Shown here: positions 25,405 through 35,450 of the stretch, in pieces
How the letters are laid out: each line of letters opens with the position of its first letter
How positions within the stretch are numbered: the first letter of the stretch is position 1
NCBI RefSeq assembly: GCF_932274485.2
Contig: NC_065881.2
Span: 17,456,613-17,520,612, forward strand
DNA from: Patella vulgata
Lineage: Eukaryota; Mollusca; Gastropoda; Patellidae
Direction of reading: 5' to 3'
DNA length: 64,000 nucleotides
Notes under the pieces: model-generated
Told to the model about the DNA's origin: nothing
Seen by the model: the letters and a program-made list of their open reading frames with translations, nothing else
Database searches by the model: none
Translations under genes and position numbers: made by a program

Positions 25405-25612
25405 ATTTTACATATTTTATTTCAATAATTCGCTTGCACGTAGGGGTATTTAGCTGTGGGAGGGACCCGGAGAAAACCCAAAATTGTACAGGCGACCCTA
25501 CTCTTTGTCACGTAAAACCGGGGATTCGACACCACGCCAGTTGACTCAATGACATATCTTATGATACAGCGCACACGTGCTAACCATTCGGGCGTCCACC
25601 ACCACCCTCCCG
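25405..25612 (-). repeat. SINE-B copy, decayed
   Basis: Reverse orientation: AATAATTCGCTTGCACG, GGGAGGGACCCGGAG, TTGACTCAATGACA, and ACACGTGCTAACCATTCG at the head end. Internal deletions shorten the core. Confidence 0.85.
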
Positions 25613-26334
25613 TGTTATTTAATGGTAATTTTAGTAGATAATATAATCTAGTCTCAATACACAGATACTATTGGATATAATATAAATGCAACAAGATCTG
25701 AATTGTTTTAACACTTATATAGCTAGAACGGGTTTAGCCGATAATAATATCACCGACAGTTGTATTCATGAACATGGCAAGGAACGAGTTACATTTACAT
25801 GTTATCGTTAATAGCCCGTGTATATAATTGACACACTGTCTATAATATCAATCATATTTACCGAACAAGAACAAGAACCATAAGAACCTAACAGAGAGCA
25901 AGGTGCGTATGTCAGTCTCACCACAGGCAGCTGGAACTAAAATAAAGATAATTTACAATATGTGCTTTAAATTACTGAGACAATTTTTGCTCAAGTCAGA
26001 TGACTCGTTAATTTTGTGTAAAACACGACTAAAACATATTCATAAATAAAAAAGTTTTTTGTAAAAATTTGCCGCCTAATATCTGCAAAAATAGCGTAGC
26101 TATGTGCCCTGTCTCCGGCTATGCCAAAATGTATCGAAAGTTAAAATCCAATGATTATTGTTAAAATTACTGCAATAATTCTAAAAACGATAGCTTCGGT
26201 AATTTCGGACATTTCGCATTGTCGCAGAATGTTCAAAATAGCTTTATCCTCTAAGTCACACCCACTTTTCTAGTAAAACCGAAGAAATCGTAACGATCCA
26301 ACAAGCAGTTGCTGAGATCTAATCAAAAATAAAT
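25613..26334. other. Intergenic DNA, no gene seen
   Basis: AT-rich DNA without a conserved frame, repeat or RNA gene that I can identify. Confidence 0.5.
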
Positions 26335-26530
26335 TGGAATATAAATAATAAGAAGAAGAATAATAATCTTAACAAAAACAATAGTGTTTCGCACAAGCAA
26401 CGCAGTGTGAAACCCTAATAATAATCTTAACAAAAACAATAGGTAGCTTGTGTGAAACCCTAATAATAAGAATAATAATCCGAACAAAAACAATAGTGTT
26501 TCACACAAGCTACGCAGTGTGAAACCCTAA
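26335..26530. repeat. ~70-bp minisatellite with palindromic core
   Basis: Three imperfect copies of a unit AATAATCTTAACAAAAACAATA followed in two of them by a palindrome-like core GTTTCACAC..GTGTGAAAC around AAGCTACGCA. The middle copy has lost half of the core. Confidence 0.75.
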
Positions 26531-26619
26531 CAAACACCATTATGTTTTAGGTGTATTTATGTATATATATTTAAAGTATAAAAGATGGAAATTCAAATTA
26601 AATATACAATTACAATGTT

Positions 26620-26660
26620 CTTGAAGTAATTATTTTATTTATATATGTAAAGACCCCCTG
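26620..26660 (-). promoter_or_regulatory. Relic promoter of a lost M-type gene
   Basis: On the minus strand a TATAAATA box (26636-26643) lies in a context, GTAATTATT..TATTTATATATGT..GGCCCCCTGTAT-like, that matches 34963-35000, the promoter of M1. No M-type exon 1, 2 or 3 follows downstream on the minus strand. Minisatellite and other AT-rich DNA occupies that place. I infer that the P1 pseudogene at 27349 once had a divergent M partner. Confidence 0.6.
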
Positions 26661-26670
26661 TATGTAATTA

Positions 26671-26672
<2 letters not shown>

Positions 26673-26745
<73 letters not shown>
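26673..26745. repeat. (TA)n microsatellite
   Basis: About 73 bases of alternating T and A, lying between the relic M promoter and the P1 pseudogene promoter. Confidence 0.95.
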
Positions 26746-26747
<2 letters not shown>

Positions 26748-26749
26748 CT

Positions 26750-27030
26750 TATCCATACCATAATCAACTCCCGGTGTCATCGTTAGCCTGTGATGTTTAT
26801 TGGATTAGGTTCCGATTTGCTGTTCGACTTTCATTCCTGATTTAACCATGTTTTTTTTATCGTACCGACTTTAGTAATGATGATCGGGGCTAGGCAGAAA
26901 ATTCAATTGCTAAAATCTTGGTTCAGAGTGGATCAATTTGACTGAAATTTTCACCAAATTCCCTTTACATTATCTAGTTTTTAACTATTATAGTGAGAAC
27001 TGCCAGCTCTGTATCTAATCTCCCATAATG
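26750..27030 (+). repeat. Dispersed segment, copy 2 (partial)
   Basis: Matches the right part of 45125-45425: CCATAATCAACTC, TTTAGTAATGATGA, GGGCTAGGC, GTGGATCAATTTGA, TCTAGTTTTTAACTATTAT, CCCATAATGTATCTTTA. Lies immediately upstream of the P1 pseudogene promoter. Confidence 0.65.
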
Positions 27031-27125
27031 TATCTTTAATGAATGAATTGAAATTACTCTACTTACAAATTACGCAGTTAAAAGGTGATGACATCTATGA
27101 AATAGATTACGTATGGAATTAAAGC

Positions 27126-27182
27126 TATATAAAGTGTTGCTCAGAGCGTATCTTTAGTTTAAGTTTACTACAACATATCCAG
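27126..27182 (+). promoter_or_regulatory. TATA box and exon 1 of the P1 pseudogene
   Basis: TATATAAAG at 27126-27134, then a non-coding exon 1 containing GTATCTTTAGTTT and ending CATATCCAG before a GTACG donor at 27183. The same order (TATA, ATCTTTAGTTT, CATATCAAG, GTAAG) is found at the two intact P1 genes, so the promoter and first splice site look usable even though the coding part is broken. Confidence 0.7.
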
Positions 27183-27348
27183 GTACGAACTTCACTTACA
27201 TTGTACTATTCGAATTTATTAGCCATAGATTTAGCATTAAGACTGAAGTGAACATGACAAACATGCTTAGAAACTGAGCGCCATGTTTTCTAATCGGGTA
27301 TAATATAATTGAAATTGATATAATGTTTTTTGTTGTTTTTTAATTCAG

Positions 27349-28095
27349 ATGATGAAATTATTTGTTGCTGTTTTTGCCTGTTTGGCTGTTCCTATGGGGG
27401 GCTAGGTCTTGGTATGGAAATGTATGGTCCTGCTCTGGGAGGAATGGGCATGTATGGTGGATTAGGAGGATTTGGATTGCATAGTACCGGACTCGGTATG
27501 TACGGAGGTCTGGGGGGATTTGGCATGTATAGTGGCATGAGAATGCACCATATGGGTTGACTTGGCATGTACGGAAGTCTAGGTATGTACGGTGGATTGG
27601 GAGGTCTGGGTATGTACGGAGCTGGTTTAGGAGGTCTTGGTATGCATGGAGCTGCCTTGGGAGGTCTTGGTATGTACGGTGGTATGAACAATGGTGCTTT
27701 TGTTGCTGGAATGAACCCTGAAATGAACTTTGAAGGTAAATATTTCAGTATAGAAAAAGCACACTATTTTATATTTATATCATCATACAGTCAAATAATG
27801 TTCACACACATTTGTAGAATAGGTAAAACTGTTGTGATTCCGGTTTCAATATCTTTATGCGTTGCTTTACAACCAGGTATATAGATCACTGTTGATTTAA
27901 AAAGATTTGTCTTCGACTATAATATATTATCTACAATTGTATAAATACAAGCAGAAGGAATTGAAATAATTGCCATCATTTCACAGATTTTCACTGGTAA
28001 TATTCCTTTTTTATGAACACAAGTGAAATAAAATATTTTTCTTACATTTCAGGTTAAGCTAATGGGATAGTGTAAATTTGTAAACTTGAACATTA
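27349..28095 (+). pseudogene. Broken P1-type GLGMYG-repeat secreted protein gene
   Basis: Three-exon P1 structure: exon 2 at 27349-27735, exon 3 at 28073-28095, with GT/AG borders still in place. Against the intact copy at 35451 it has several lesions. A 15-bp in-frame deletion between two TTGGCT repeats removes half of the signal peptide. A 5-bp insertion after CCTATGGG shifts the frame and makes a TAG at 27403-27405, so only 18 codons are open from the ATG. There is a GGA to TGA change at 27558-27560 in the repeat frame. In exon 3 the first full codon CAA has become TAA. The remaining repeat region still reads GGLGMYG in one frame and ends MNFEG. The poly(A) signal AATAAA is at 28176-28181. 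Three independent disabling changes in conserved parts make a working protein unlikely. Confidence 0.85.
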
Positions 28096-28204
28096 TAAAA
28101 CATTTATTATTTTATTCATTTGTCATTCATTTTCTCTTGTTGGAATATTTCGGTATAAAACAAATAATGATTAATAATAAAACCTAAATAATATAAATAT
28201 GGTT

Positions 28205-28600
28205 CAACATACATTATGTAAAGGCTAAATCTGCCTATTCCAGGTCTTTCTTTAGGCCTGAAATGTTTTCTAAATTATAAATGAGACATTATTTAACTTA
28301 TCCAGGTCATAATCAGCTCTCGATGGCATAGGATTTCTCCGATATTAAATAGATTAGAACAGTTCGGCCATATTTTGATTTAAGGGAAAAATGGAGGAGC
28401 TTCGAACAAGCAGTACAGTGGTTGAAATTATTGCACACGTCTTGTGAAACCTTCAAAGGCTAATATCTTCGCTCGCAATAGAGTAATTTGAATGAAATTT
28501 TCAAATTATTCATTTTAAATTATCTTTGTTCGAACTATTATATCAAGATTGGCTAGCTCTTTATCTAAATCTTACATAATGTATCTTTAAATATGTGATT
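28205..28600 (+). repeat. Dispersed segment, copy 3
   Basis: The closest match to 1-470: ACATACATTATG, TCTGCCTATT.CAGGTCTTTC, GGCATAGGATTTCTC, CACACGTCTTGTGAAACC, and a CATAATGTATCTTTAA end. It follows the pseudogene's poly(A) site. Confidence 0.7.
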
Positions 28601-29084
28601 GTTAAATATATACTATGTATATAATAAACTAATTAAATTGGATACACATTGTTATATAATTAATACTTTTATCTGCCAATAAATATAAGGGTGTCTAGGG
28701 TTTACAGTCACGGGTTTAATACAATCACGCCTTTGATGCGTTCACATAGCTATAAAACTTTTACTTCGATCCGGAGGACTCCATTGGATTGGAATGGGGT
28801 TCACATAGCTATAAACTGTTAAGTTTGACACGGGGGACCGGGATGGTTTGGAATGGTGTTGAATGTTTCATTAACACAATACCGCGCGTTGTATTTCGGA
28901 AGGATAATTTGTACCCGGGCAGTGTCGTGTTTGTTCAATCTTCTTCGAATTCCATTTGTCAGAGGTTCTATGTCCATTTAACCATATAACACTTTACTTA
29001 AGGCATTCTAGTCAAAGAGTCCAGTTCCTTTACCTCCCGACTTCCACAGCCAACAGGCGTATCCGAAAACCTCTGTTAAACCAT

Positions 29085-29310
29085 ATGTCATAAACCTATG
29101 TCTAGGTTGCTGATGTCGTGATTTCGATAAACTTATGACAACTATATCTTATGATGGCGTGATTTGATAAACCTAGCTATGACAACTGTCAAGCATGCTT
29201 TCTGACCGCGTGTTTTTAATAAACCTATGACAAATACCGAGAACGCTTTCTGACATCGTGATTTTGAGAAACCTATGACAATTAACATGCATATTTTCTG
29301 ATCTCGTGGT
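29085..29310 (+). repeat. ~55-bp minisatellite inside the duplication
   Basis: Four to five copies of a unit holding AAACCTATGACAA and TTTCTGACATCGTGATTTT. The same array is in the right copy at about 30805-31030. Followed by a T-rich and G-rich run (29308-29350) of unequal length in the two copies. Confidence 0.75.
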
Positions 29311-30002
29311 TTTTTGTTGTTTTTTTTGTTGGTTTTTTTTTTTGGGGGGGGGGTATATTGTCGGTAAACCAATTTGACAAATCAGTTTCCAAACATTTCG
29401 TTGGGTGGAAAGCTTTCTACCACAGACAGACCAACGTCTTGCTCGAAAATATGTATAAACGTGTAGCAAATCGTCTGTACACTCCAATGTAGTGTATAAC
29501 CAACCTCTTAACCAGCTTATCTGCCCGCCTCAAAACAATGAATTTCAACAAAATCTGGCAGAAAATGTAAATCGAAACCTCCATCTGTGTCTACACCCTC
29601 ATATATAATAGTAATACGTGGGTTCTCTAAAACTTCCAGCTGGATTTCATTAACATTCCACAAGAATATGGCTTTGTTTTTAATAAAAAATTATATATTC
29701 ACAGAAAAGTATTGAGACATAGACAGGGTCTATACCTGTAGACAAGATTATCCCGCGCTGAACGAATATAAGGTATGGGTATTGAAATAGGAACATTATT
29801 TCGTTTCATACATGCTGGTGGTTCGAGAGCTGGCTGAAAAGTTCTAAGCCTGAAAAGGATAGATCGATTGGGTCGAAACTAACTTTTGCCACCAATAAGT
29901 ACAAACATTGACTGAATCATAGACATAAGAACTGCAACTGTAGTGTTATTATTGTCTTCGTACCAGATCATCTTGTGAACACACCCATTGAAATCACAAG
30001 AA

Positions 30003-30354
30003 ATGGACAAAACTGGCTATAGGACAGTCATCACGTACCTGCAACTGAAAGGACTAACCCCAACACAGATACATGCCGACATGGTCCCACTTTAGGGGAT
30101 GATGCCCTTCCACATTAAATACTTGGGCTGCGGAATTTAAGAGTGGCAAAAAGAGCCGAGTGAATGACATGTTGGTGGACGATTGCCCACTCGACATATT
30201 GCCAGTGTTGTGGGCGTCCTTCATGAGAGGGTTGGGTACATTATCGCCGTGTTAGGAATGACAAAAGTTCATGCAAGAAGGCTGTCAAAGCTCTTGACTG
30301 TGAATCAGAAACGCGACAATCTTACGCCGTTTTGAAGCAGACCCTGATAATATT
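30003..30354 (+). mobile_element. Mariner transposase relic, 5' part only
   Basis: From ATG at 30003 the frame reads MDKTGYRTVITYLQLKGLTP, then TQIHADMV, typical of the N-terminal helix-turn-helix region of mariner transposases. After a frame change AEFKSGKKS-like sequence follows (about 30130-30155), then KVHARRLSKLLTVNQKRDNL (about 30260-30310) and FEADPDN at the end. Several frame changes and stops are present, so it is dead. It stops at the duplication junction, without the catalytic MDE part that is retained in the right copy. Confidence 0.8.
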
Positions 30355-32074
30355 AAATTGGATACACATTGTTATATAATTAATACTTTTATCTGCCAAT
30401 AAATATAAGGGTGTCTAGGGTTTACAGTCACGGGTTTAATACAATCACGCCTTTGATGCGTTCACATAGCTATAAAACTTTTACTTCGATCCGGAGGACT
30501 CCATTGGATTGGAATGGGGTTCACATAGCTATAAACTGTTCAGTTTGACACGGGGGACCGGGATGGTTTGGAATGGTGTTGAATGTTTCATTAACACAAT
30601 ACCGCGCGTTGTATTTCGGAAGGATAATTTGTACCCGGGCAGTGTCGTGTTTGTTCAATCTTCTTCGAATTCCATTTGTCAGAGGTTCTATGTCCATTTA
30701 ACCATATAACACTTTACTTAAGGCATTCTAGTCAAAGAGTCCAGTTCCTTTACCTCCCGACTTCCACAGCCAACAGGCGTATCCGAAAACCTCTGTTAAA
30801 CCATATGTCATAAACCTATGTCTAGGTTGCTGATGTCGTGATTTCGATAAACTTATGACAACTATATCTTATGATGGCGTGATTTGATAAACCTAGCTAT
30901 GACAACTGTCAAGCATGCTTTCTGACCGCGTGTTTTTAATAAACCTATGACAAATACCGAGAACGCTTTCTGACATCGTGATTTTGAGAAACCTATGACA
31001 ATTAACATGCATATTTTCTGATCTCGTGGTTTTTTGTTGTTTTTTTTGTTGGTTTTTTTTTTGGGGGGGGGGGTATATTGTCGGTAAACCAATTTGACAA
31101 ATCAGTTTCCAAACATTTCGTTGGGTGGAAAGCTTTCTACCACAGATAGACCAACGTCTTGCTCGAAAATATGTATAAACGTGTAGCAAATCGTCTGTAC
31201 ACTCCAATGTAGTGTATAACCAACCTCTTAACCAGCTTATCTGCCCGCCTCAAAACAATGAATTTCAACAAAATCTGGCAGAAAATGTAAATCGAAACCT
31301 CCATCTGTGTCTACACCCTCATATATAATAGTAATACGTGGGTTCTCTAAAACTTCCAGCTGGATTTCATTAACATTCCACAAGAATATGGCTTTGTTTT
31401 TAATAAAAAATTATATATTCACAGAAAAGTATTGAGACATAGACAGGGTCTATACCTGTACACAAGATTATCCCGCGCTGAACGAATATAAGGTATGGGT
31501 ATTGAAATAGGAACATTATTTCGTTTCATACATGCTGGTGGTTCGAGAGCTGGCTGAAAAGTTCTAAGCCTGAAAAGGATAGATCGATTGGGTCGAAACT
31601 AACTTTTGCCACCAATAAGTACAAACATTGACTGAATCATAGACATAAGAACTGCAACTGTAGTGTTATTATTGTCTTCGTACCAGATCATCTTGTGAAC
31701 ACACCCATTGAAATCACAAGAAATGGACAAAACTGGCTATAGGACAGTCATCACGTACCTGCAACTGAAAGGACTAACCCCAACACAGATACATGCCGAC
31801 ATGGTCCCACTTTAGGGGATGATGCCCTTCCACATTAAATACTTGGGCTGCGGAATTTAAGAGTGGCAAAAAGAGCCGAGTGAATGACATGTTGGTGGAC
31901 GATTGCCCACTCGACATATTGCCAGTGTTGTGGGCGTCCTTCATGAGAGGGTTGGGTACATTATCGCCGTGTTAGGAATGACAAAAGTTCATGCAAGAAG
32001 GCTGTCAAAGCTCTTGACTGTGAATCAGAAACGCGACAATCTTACGCCGTTTTGAAGCAGACCCTGATAATATT
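30355..32074 (+). repeat. 1720-bp tandem duplication, right copy
   Basis: Near-identical to 28635-30354. On its right side the mariner relic continues beyond the duplicated unit, so this copy has the original right junction, and the left copy has the original left flank. Confidence 0.95.
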
Positions 32075-32275
32075 TTGGCTAGATTTGGCACCATGGATGA
32101 GACCGGTTTTAAAAAATGAAAGAGGAACTGGCCGGTCCTTATTTTGCTAGTCAGCAGTGAACGACTTTTTAGGGTGACTGAACAAAAATGTCTCCCTGCC
32201 CGGTATCCAGGCCTTGCGACATTGTCGGCAAGAATGTGTACGTACACCTCGAGGGGACTATGTAGAAAGAAATAA
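31723..32275 (+). mobile_element. Mariner transposase relic, longer copy
   Basis: Same start as 30003, continuing past the duplication border. FEADPDNILARF and TMDETGF (about 32055-32105) match the mariner block around the first catalytic Asp. KEELAGPYFASQQ follows directly, so most of the catalytic domain between the two Asp motifs is deleted. The end GIQALRHCRQECVRT..GDYVE (about 32200-32270) is the usual mariner C-terminus. I could not find the terminal inverted repeats. It is an old, inactive, internally deleted DNA transposon. Confidence 0.8.
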
Positions 32276-32418
32276 ATGGGACCCATCGACTCTGTACAAG
32301 GCTTTCACAGACAGGCTTAGAACTTTTCAGCCAGCACTTGTAGAATTGTCGTTTGGGAAGGCGGTACTTAGATTTATTGTTTATTTATTAGGCAAAGTTG
32401 GCTAGTGCTATTGATAAT

Positions 32419-33674
32419 TGTCCCCCGCCTTTCGACGAAAGCTGGGGACTATTAAAAATGGGTTCGTCTGTCTGTCCGTCACACTTTTGGGGACACAATA
32501 ACTCTCTTTCTAATTGAGCAACAATGTTCAAACTTGGTATAGGTGTTTATTAGGCCAATGCCTTGATGGAGTTCGAAGATGAGCATTTTCGGCTTAGGGT
32601 AAGCAGAGATAAGCAATTTGATTGGTTGATGCTTTGGGACACGATAACTTTAGTTCTAATTAAGTGAGAGTAAGCAGAGATAAGCAATTTGATTGGTTGA
32701 TGCTTTTGGACATGATAACTTTAGTTCTAATTAAGTGAGAGTGCTGAAACTTCAATACCTTGACTAAGTTTGATAATGAGCATTTTCTGCTTAAGGTAAG
32801 CAGAGCGATAAGCAATTTGATTGGTCGAGACTTTGGAACACAATAACTCTCATTCTAATTTAGTTAGAATGTTCACACTTGGCATAGGTGTCTATTAGGT
32901 GAATGCCTTGACGGAATACGAAGATGAGAATTTTCGGCTTAGGATAAGCAGAGATAAGCAATTTGATTGGTTGATATACATGAGACACAATAACTTTAAT
33001 TAAGTGAGAGTGAGGACACTTGGAGTATAGCTTTATTACATCAATATCTTGACTAAGTTCGATTATGAATATTTTCTGCTGAGGGTAAGCAGAGCGATAA
33101 GCAATTTGATTGGTCGAGACTTTGGAACACGATAACTCTCCTTCTAATTGAGGTAGAGTGTTTAAACTGGGTGTAGGCGTTCACTAGATGAATGCCTTGG
33201 TGGAGTTCTATGATGAAGATTGTCTGCATACGGTAAGCAGAAATAAGCAATCTGATTGATTGATGCTTTGAGGCACGATAACTTTGGTTATAATGAAGTG
33301 AAAGCGAACGAACTCCGAATACAGATTCATTATATCATTACCTTGACTAATTTCGATGGTGACAATTTTCTGCTTAGGCTAATGAGCGATAAGCAATTTG
33401 AATGGTCAAGACTTTGGAACATAACAACTCTGCTTTTAATTGAGGTAGAATGTTTAGACTTGATGTAGATGTTCATTAGAGAAATGTCTTAACTGAGTTC
33501 AATGATTAACATTTCGAGCTGAAGCTATAAGCAGAGCTAATCAATTTCAATGGTCAATGCTTTGGGACAAGATAATCTTGATTCTATCTGATAGAGAGTG
33601 ATGAAACTTAGTGTATAAATGTGCGATTAATTAATATGTGTCATCTATTTATTTTGGGATTTCGGCGGGGGACA
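32419..33674. mobile_element. 1.26-kb repeat element with TGTCCCCCGCC ends
   Basis: TGTCCCCCGCC at 32419-32429 is inverted as GGCGGGGGACA at 33664-33674. Between them is a tandem array with a period of about 120 bp, or 240 bp when alternating variants are counted. Landmarks are GGTAAGCAGAG.GATAAGCAA, TTTGATTGGT, ACACGATAACT and TCTAATTGAG, seen at about 32590, 32670, 32800, 32940, 33085, 33225, 33370 and 33520. No coding sequence is seen. It looks like a non-autonomous DNA element, but no target-site duplication was evident, so an ordinary satellite with accidental ends is possible. Confidence 0.6.
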
Positions 33675-33975
33675 TCAGCCTCACTGTTGGCTTGTTTGTA
33701 TTAAAATTCCTAATACTTTGATACATGATGTACCGGAAGTTGCGAATGTCGGCCTTCTGTACATCGAATAAGCAACAAAATTTATTGCAATAGAACACTG
33801 ATTGTCTTCTAGATCCATAATACATTTGAAGTATGGGGCGTTGTCCGCCTTCTCTACATCGACTAAGCAACAGAATACGATAATTTCTCAACTGTACAAT
33901 TGTTTATTGTATAACAGTAATATGAATTGATATAAATACAGAAAGATATGATTGATATAAGATGTTCTTGTACAA

Positions 33976-34612
33976 TTATTTACCATATGATGTAGCTGAA
34001 ATAGATAAGAATTTATCATCTTTAATATCTGTAAAATTTATCTTATACACTGTAAACATATATGTTTAGGATATTTTAAACCCAAGTCTCTTCAAATTTT
34101 TTAATTTTCTTGCTTTTACTATTAAGATAATATACCAGAACTCCGGGAGAATATTTAACATCCCAGGTATATATCATTTCAACAATTTCAATGAAAGCAT
34201 GTAATATACGGTAATATAACAACGTTCTACGTACTTTAAATAATAATTCCATATTGATATTAGAAAAGCAAATACCTGCTGCCAGCATACCAGGATGGGC
34301 ACCACCAAACATACCAAGACCTCCTAATCCAGCACCATACATGCCAAGACCTCCGTACATGCCAAGTCCACCATACATACCAAGTCCTCCTAGACCACCA
34401 TACATGCCAAGACCACCTAATCCAGCACCGTACATTCCTAGTCCTCCTAGACCCCCATACATGCCGAGACCACCTAATCCAGCTCCATACATTCCAAGTC
34501 CACCAAGACCACCGTACAGTCCTAATCCAGCACCATGTAATCCAAGACCTCCCATAGGGACTGCCATGGAAACGGCAACCAGACAAGCAACAACAACGGC
34601 TAATCTCATCAT
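33976..34612 (-). CDS. M1: secreted GLGMYG-repeat protein (type M)
   Basis: Spliced CDS: exon 2 at 34276-34612, exon 3 at 33976-33995, with GT/AG borders, 118 residues. The signal peptide MMRLAVVVACLVAVSMA is followed by VPMGG. The mature part is almost only G, L, M, Y and A in the pattern GLGMYG(A/G)GLGG, about ten times, then a less repetitive end GGAHPGMLAA and TSYGK from exon 3. No cysteine, no acidic residue. ATGATG starts on the first bases of exon 2, so either Met may initiate. Exon 1 is non-coding. It is head to head with P1-1 (35451). The poly(A) signal AATAAA is at 33903-33908. It is the most diverged M copy (Arg at residue 3, TSYGK and not TTYGK). Composition suggests an extracellular structural protein, with shell matrix, mucus or adhesive all possible. 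The gene model is firm. The function is not known. Confidence 0.85.
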
Positions 34613-34919
34613 CTGAAAACAATCAAATTACAAACTATCAAAAGTAATAAAAGTCTATAATCTAAATATTAACATAATATGTAACTTAAAATAGATGAAG
34701 GTGAACGTTAAATGCCAATTTCCGGTTCCTTTGTGATGGTTAAGGTGGCATATTCCTAAAAACAAATTCGTTAAGCTTCGGTCTTCCCGAATAACGAATA
34801 TGTCCTGCATCCACCTTATCGTATATCTAAAAATTTCTTGAATGGTTGATGTTCAAATTTTGACGAAAGTTTACATAAACAACACTAATTTAAAAACAAA
34901 ATCATTAACAGCACTTTAC

Positions 34920-35296
34920 CTTGTTAGTGTGTAGGTGTATATAAGTAGAACTAAGGATCTGTAAGTAATTATTCTATTTATATATGTCAAGGCCCCCTGT
35001 ATTAACATCCCTGTATGTAATCAATCTCTATCATATATAACCCTATTACATACTATATTACACCTGTTATGCATTAATATCTACTTAATAACTCGGTGAA
35101 CTTGCGTAAAGCATTTACATTTTAATGAACGAATTGCAATTACCCAATTAATAGGTGGTCACATCTATGTAATCCTATGCTGTATTCTGAGGAAGTAATA
35201 GATTAGATTACGTATGTAAGTAATAGTATATATAAAGGTATTTCCCACAGATTATCTTTAGTTTTCAGTTTTATGAGTTTACGAAAACATATCAAG
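34920..35296. promoter_or_regulatory. Bidirectional promoter of M1 and P1-1 with both exon 1s
   Basis: On the minus strand TATAAATA is at 34975-34982, and the non-coding M1 exon 1 ends at 34920 (ACACACTAACAAG before a GTAAAG donor). On the plus strand TATATAAAG is at 35229-35237, and the non-coding P1-1 exon 1 runs from about 35260 to 35296 (ending CATATCAAG before GTAAG). Only about 250 bp separate the two TATA boxes, so the genes must share upstream DNA. CCCTGTATGTAATCAATC at about 35010 recurs upstream of P1-2 (41049) and is a candidate shared element. Confidence 0.75.
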
Positions 35297-35450
35297 GTAA
35301 GACCTTCACATCACGTTTACAATTCTGATTTAGTAGAATTAGATTCAGCGTCAAGATTGAATTAAATAGGACAACATATTCAATGTACCATTGTATTTTC
35401 TAGATTCATATAATATAGTTAGAATTGATAAATGTTATTTTCCTTTCTAG

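Larger units (their letters stand above)
28635..30354 (+). repeat. 1720-bp tandem duplication, left copy
   Basis: Repeated almost base for base at 30355-32074, offset exactly 1720. Only a few differences are seen by eye (for example AAGTTTG/CAGTTTG at about 28830/30550, CAGACAG/CAGATAG at about 29426/31146, GTAGACA/GTACACA at about 29737/31457, and homopolymer lengths near 29330/31050). The junction has a 3-base overlap ATT between the right end (AATATT) and the left end (ATTAAATTGG). The content is non-coding except for the 5' part of a mariner relic. Confidence 0.95.
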
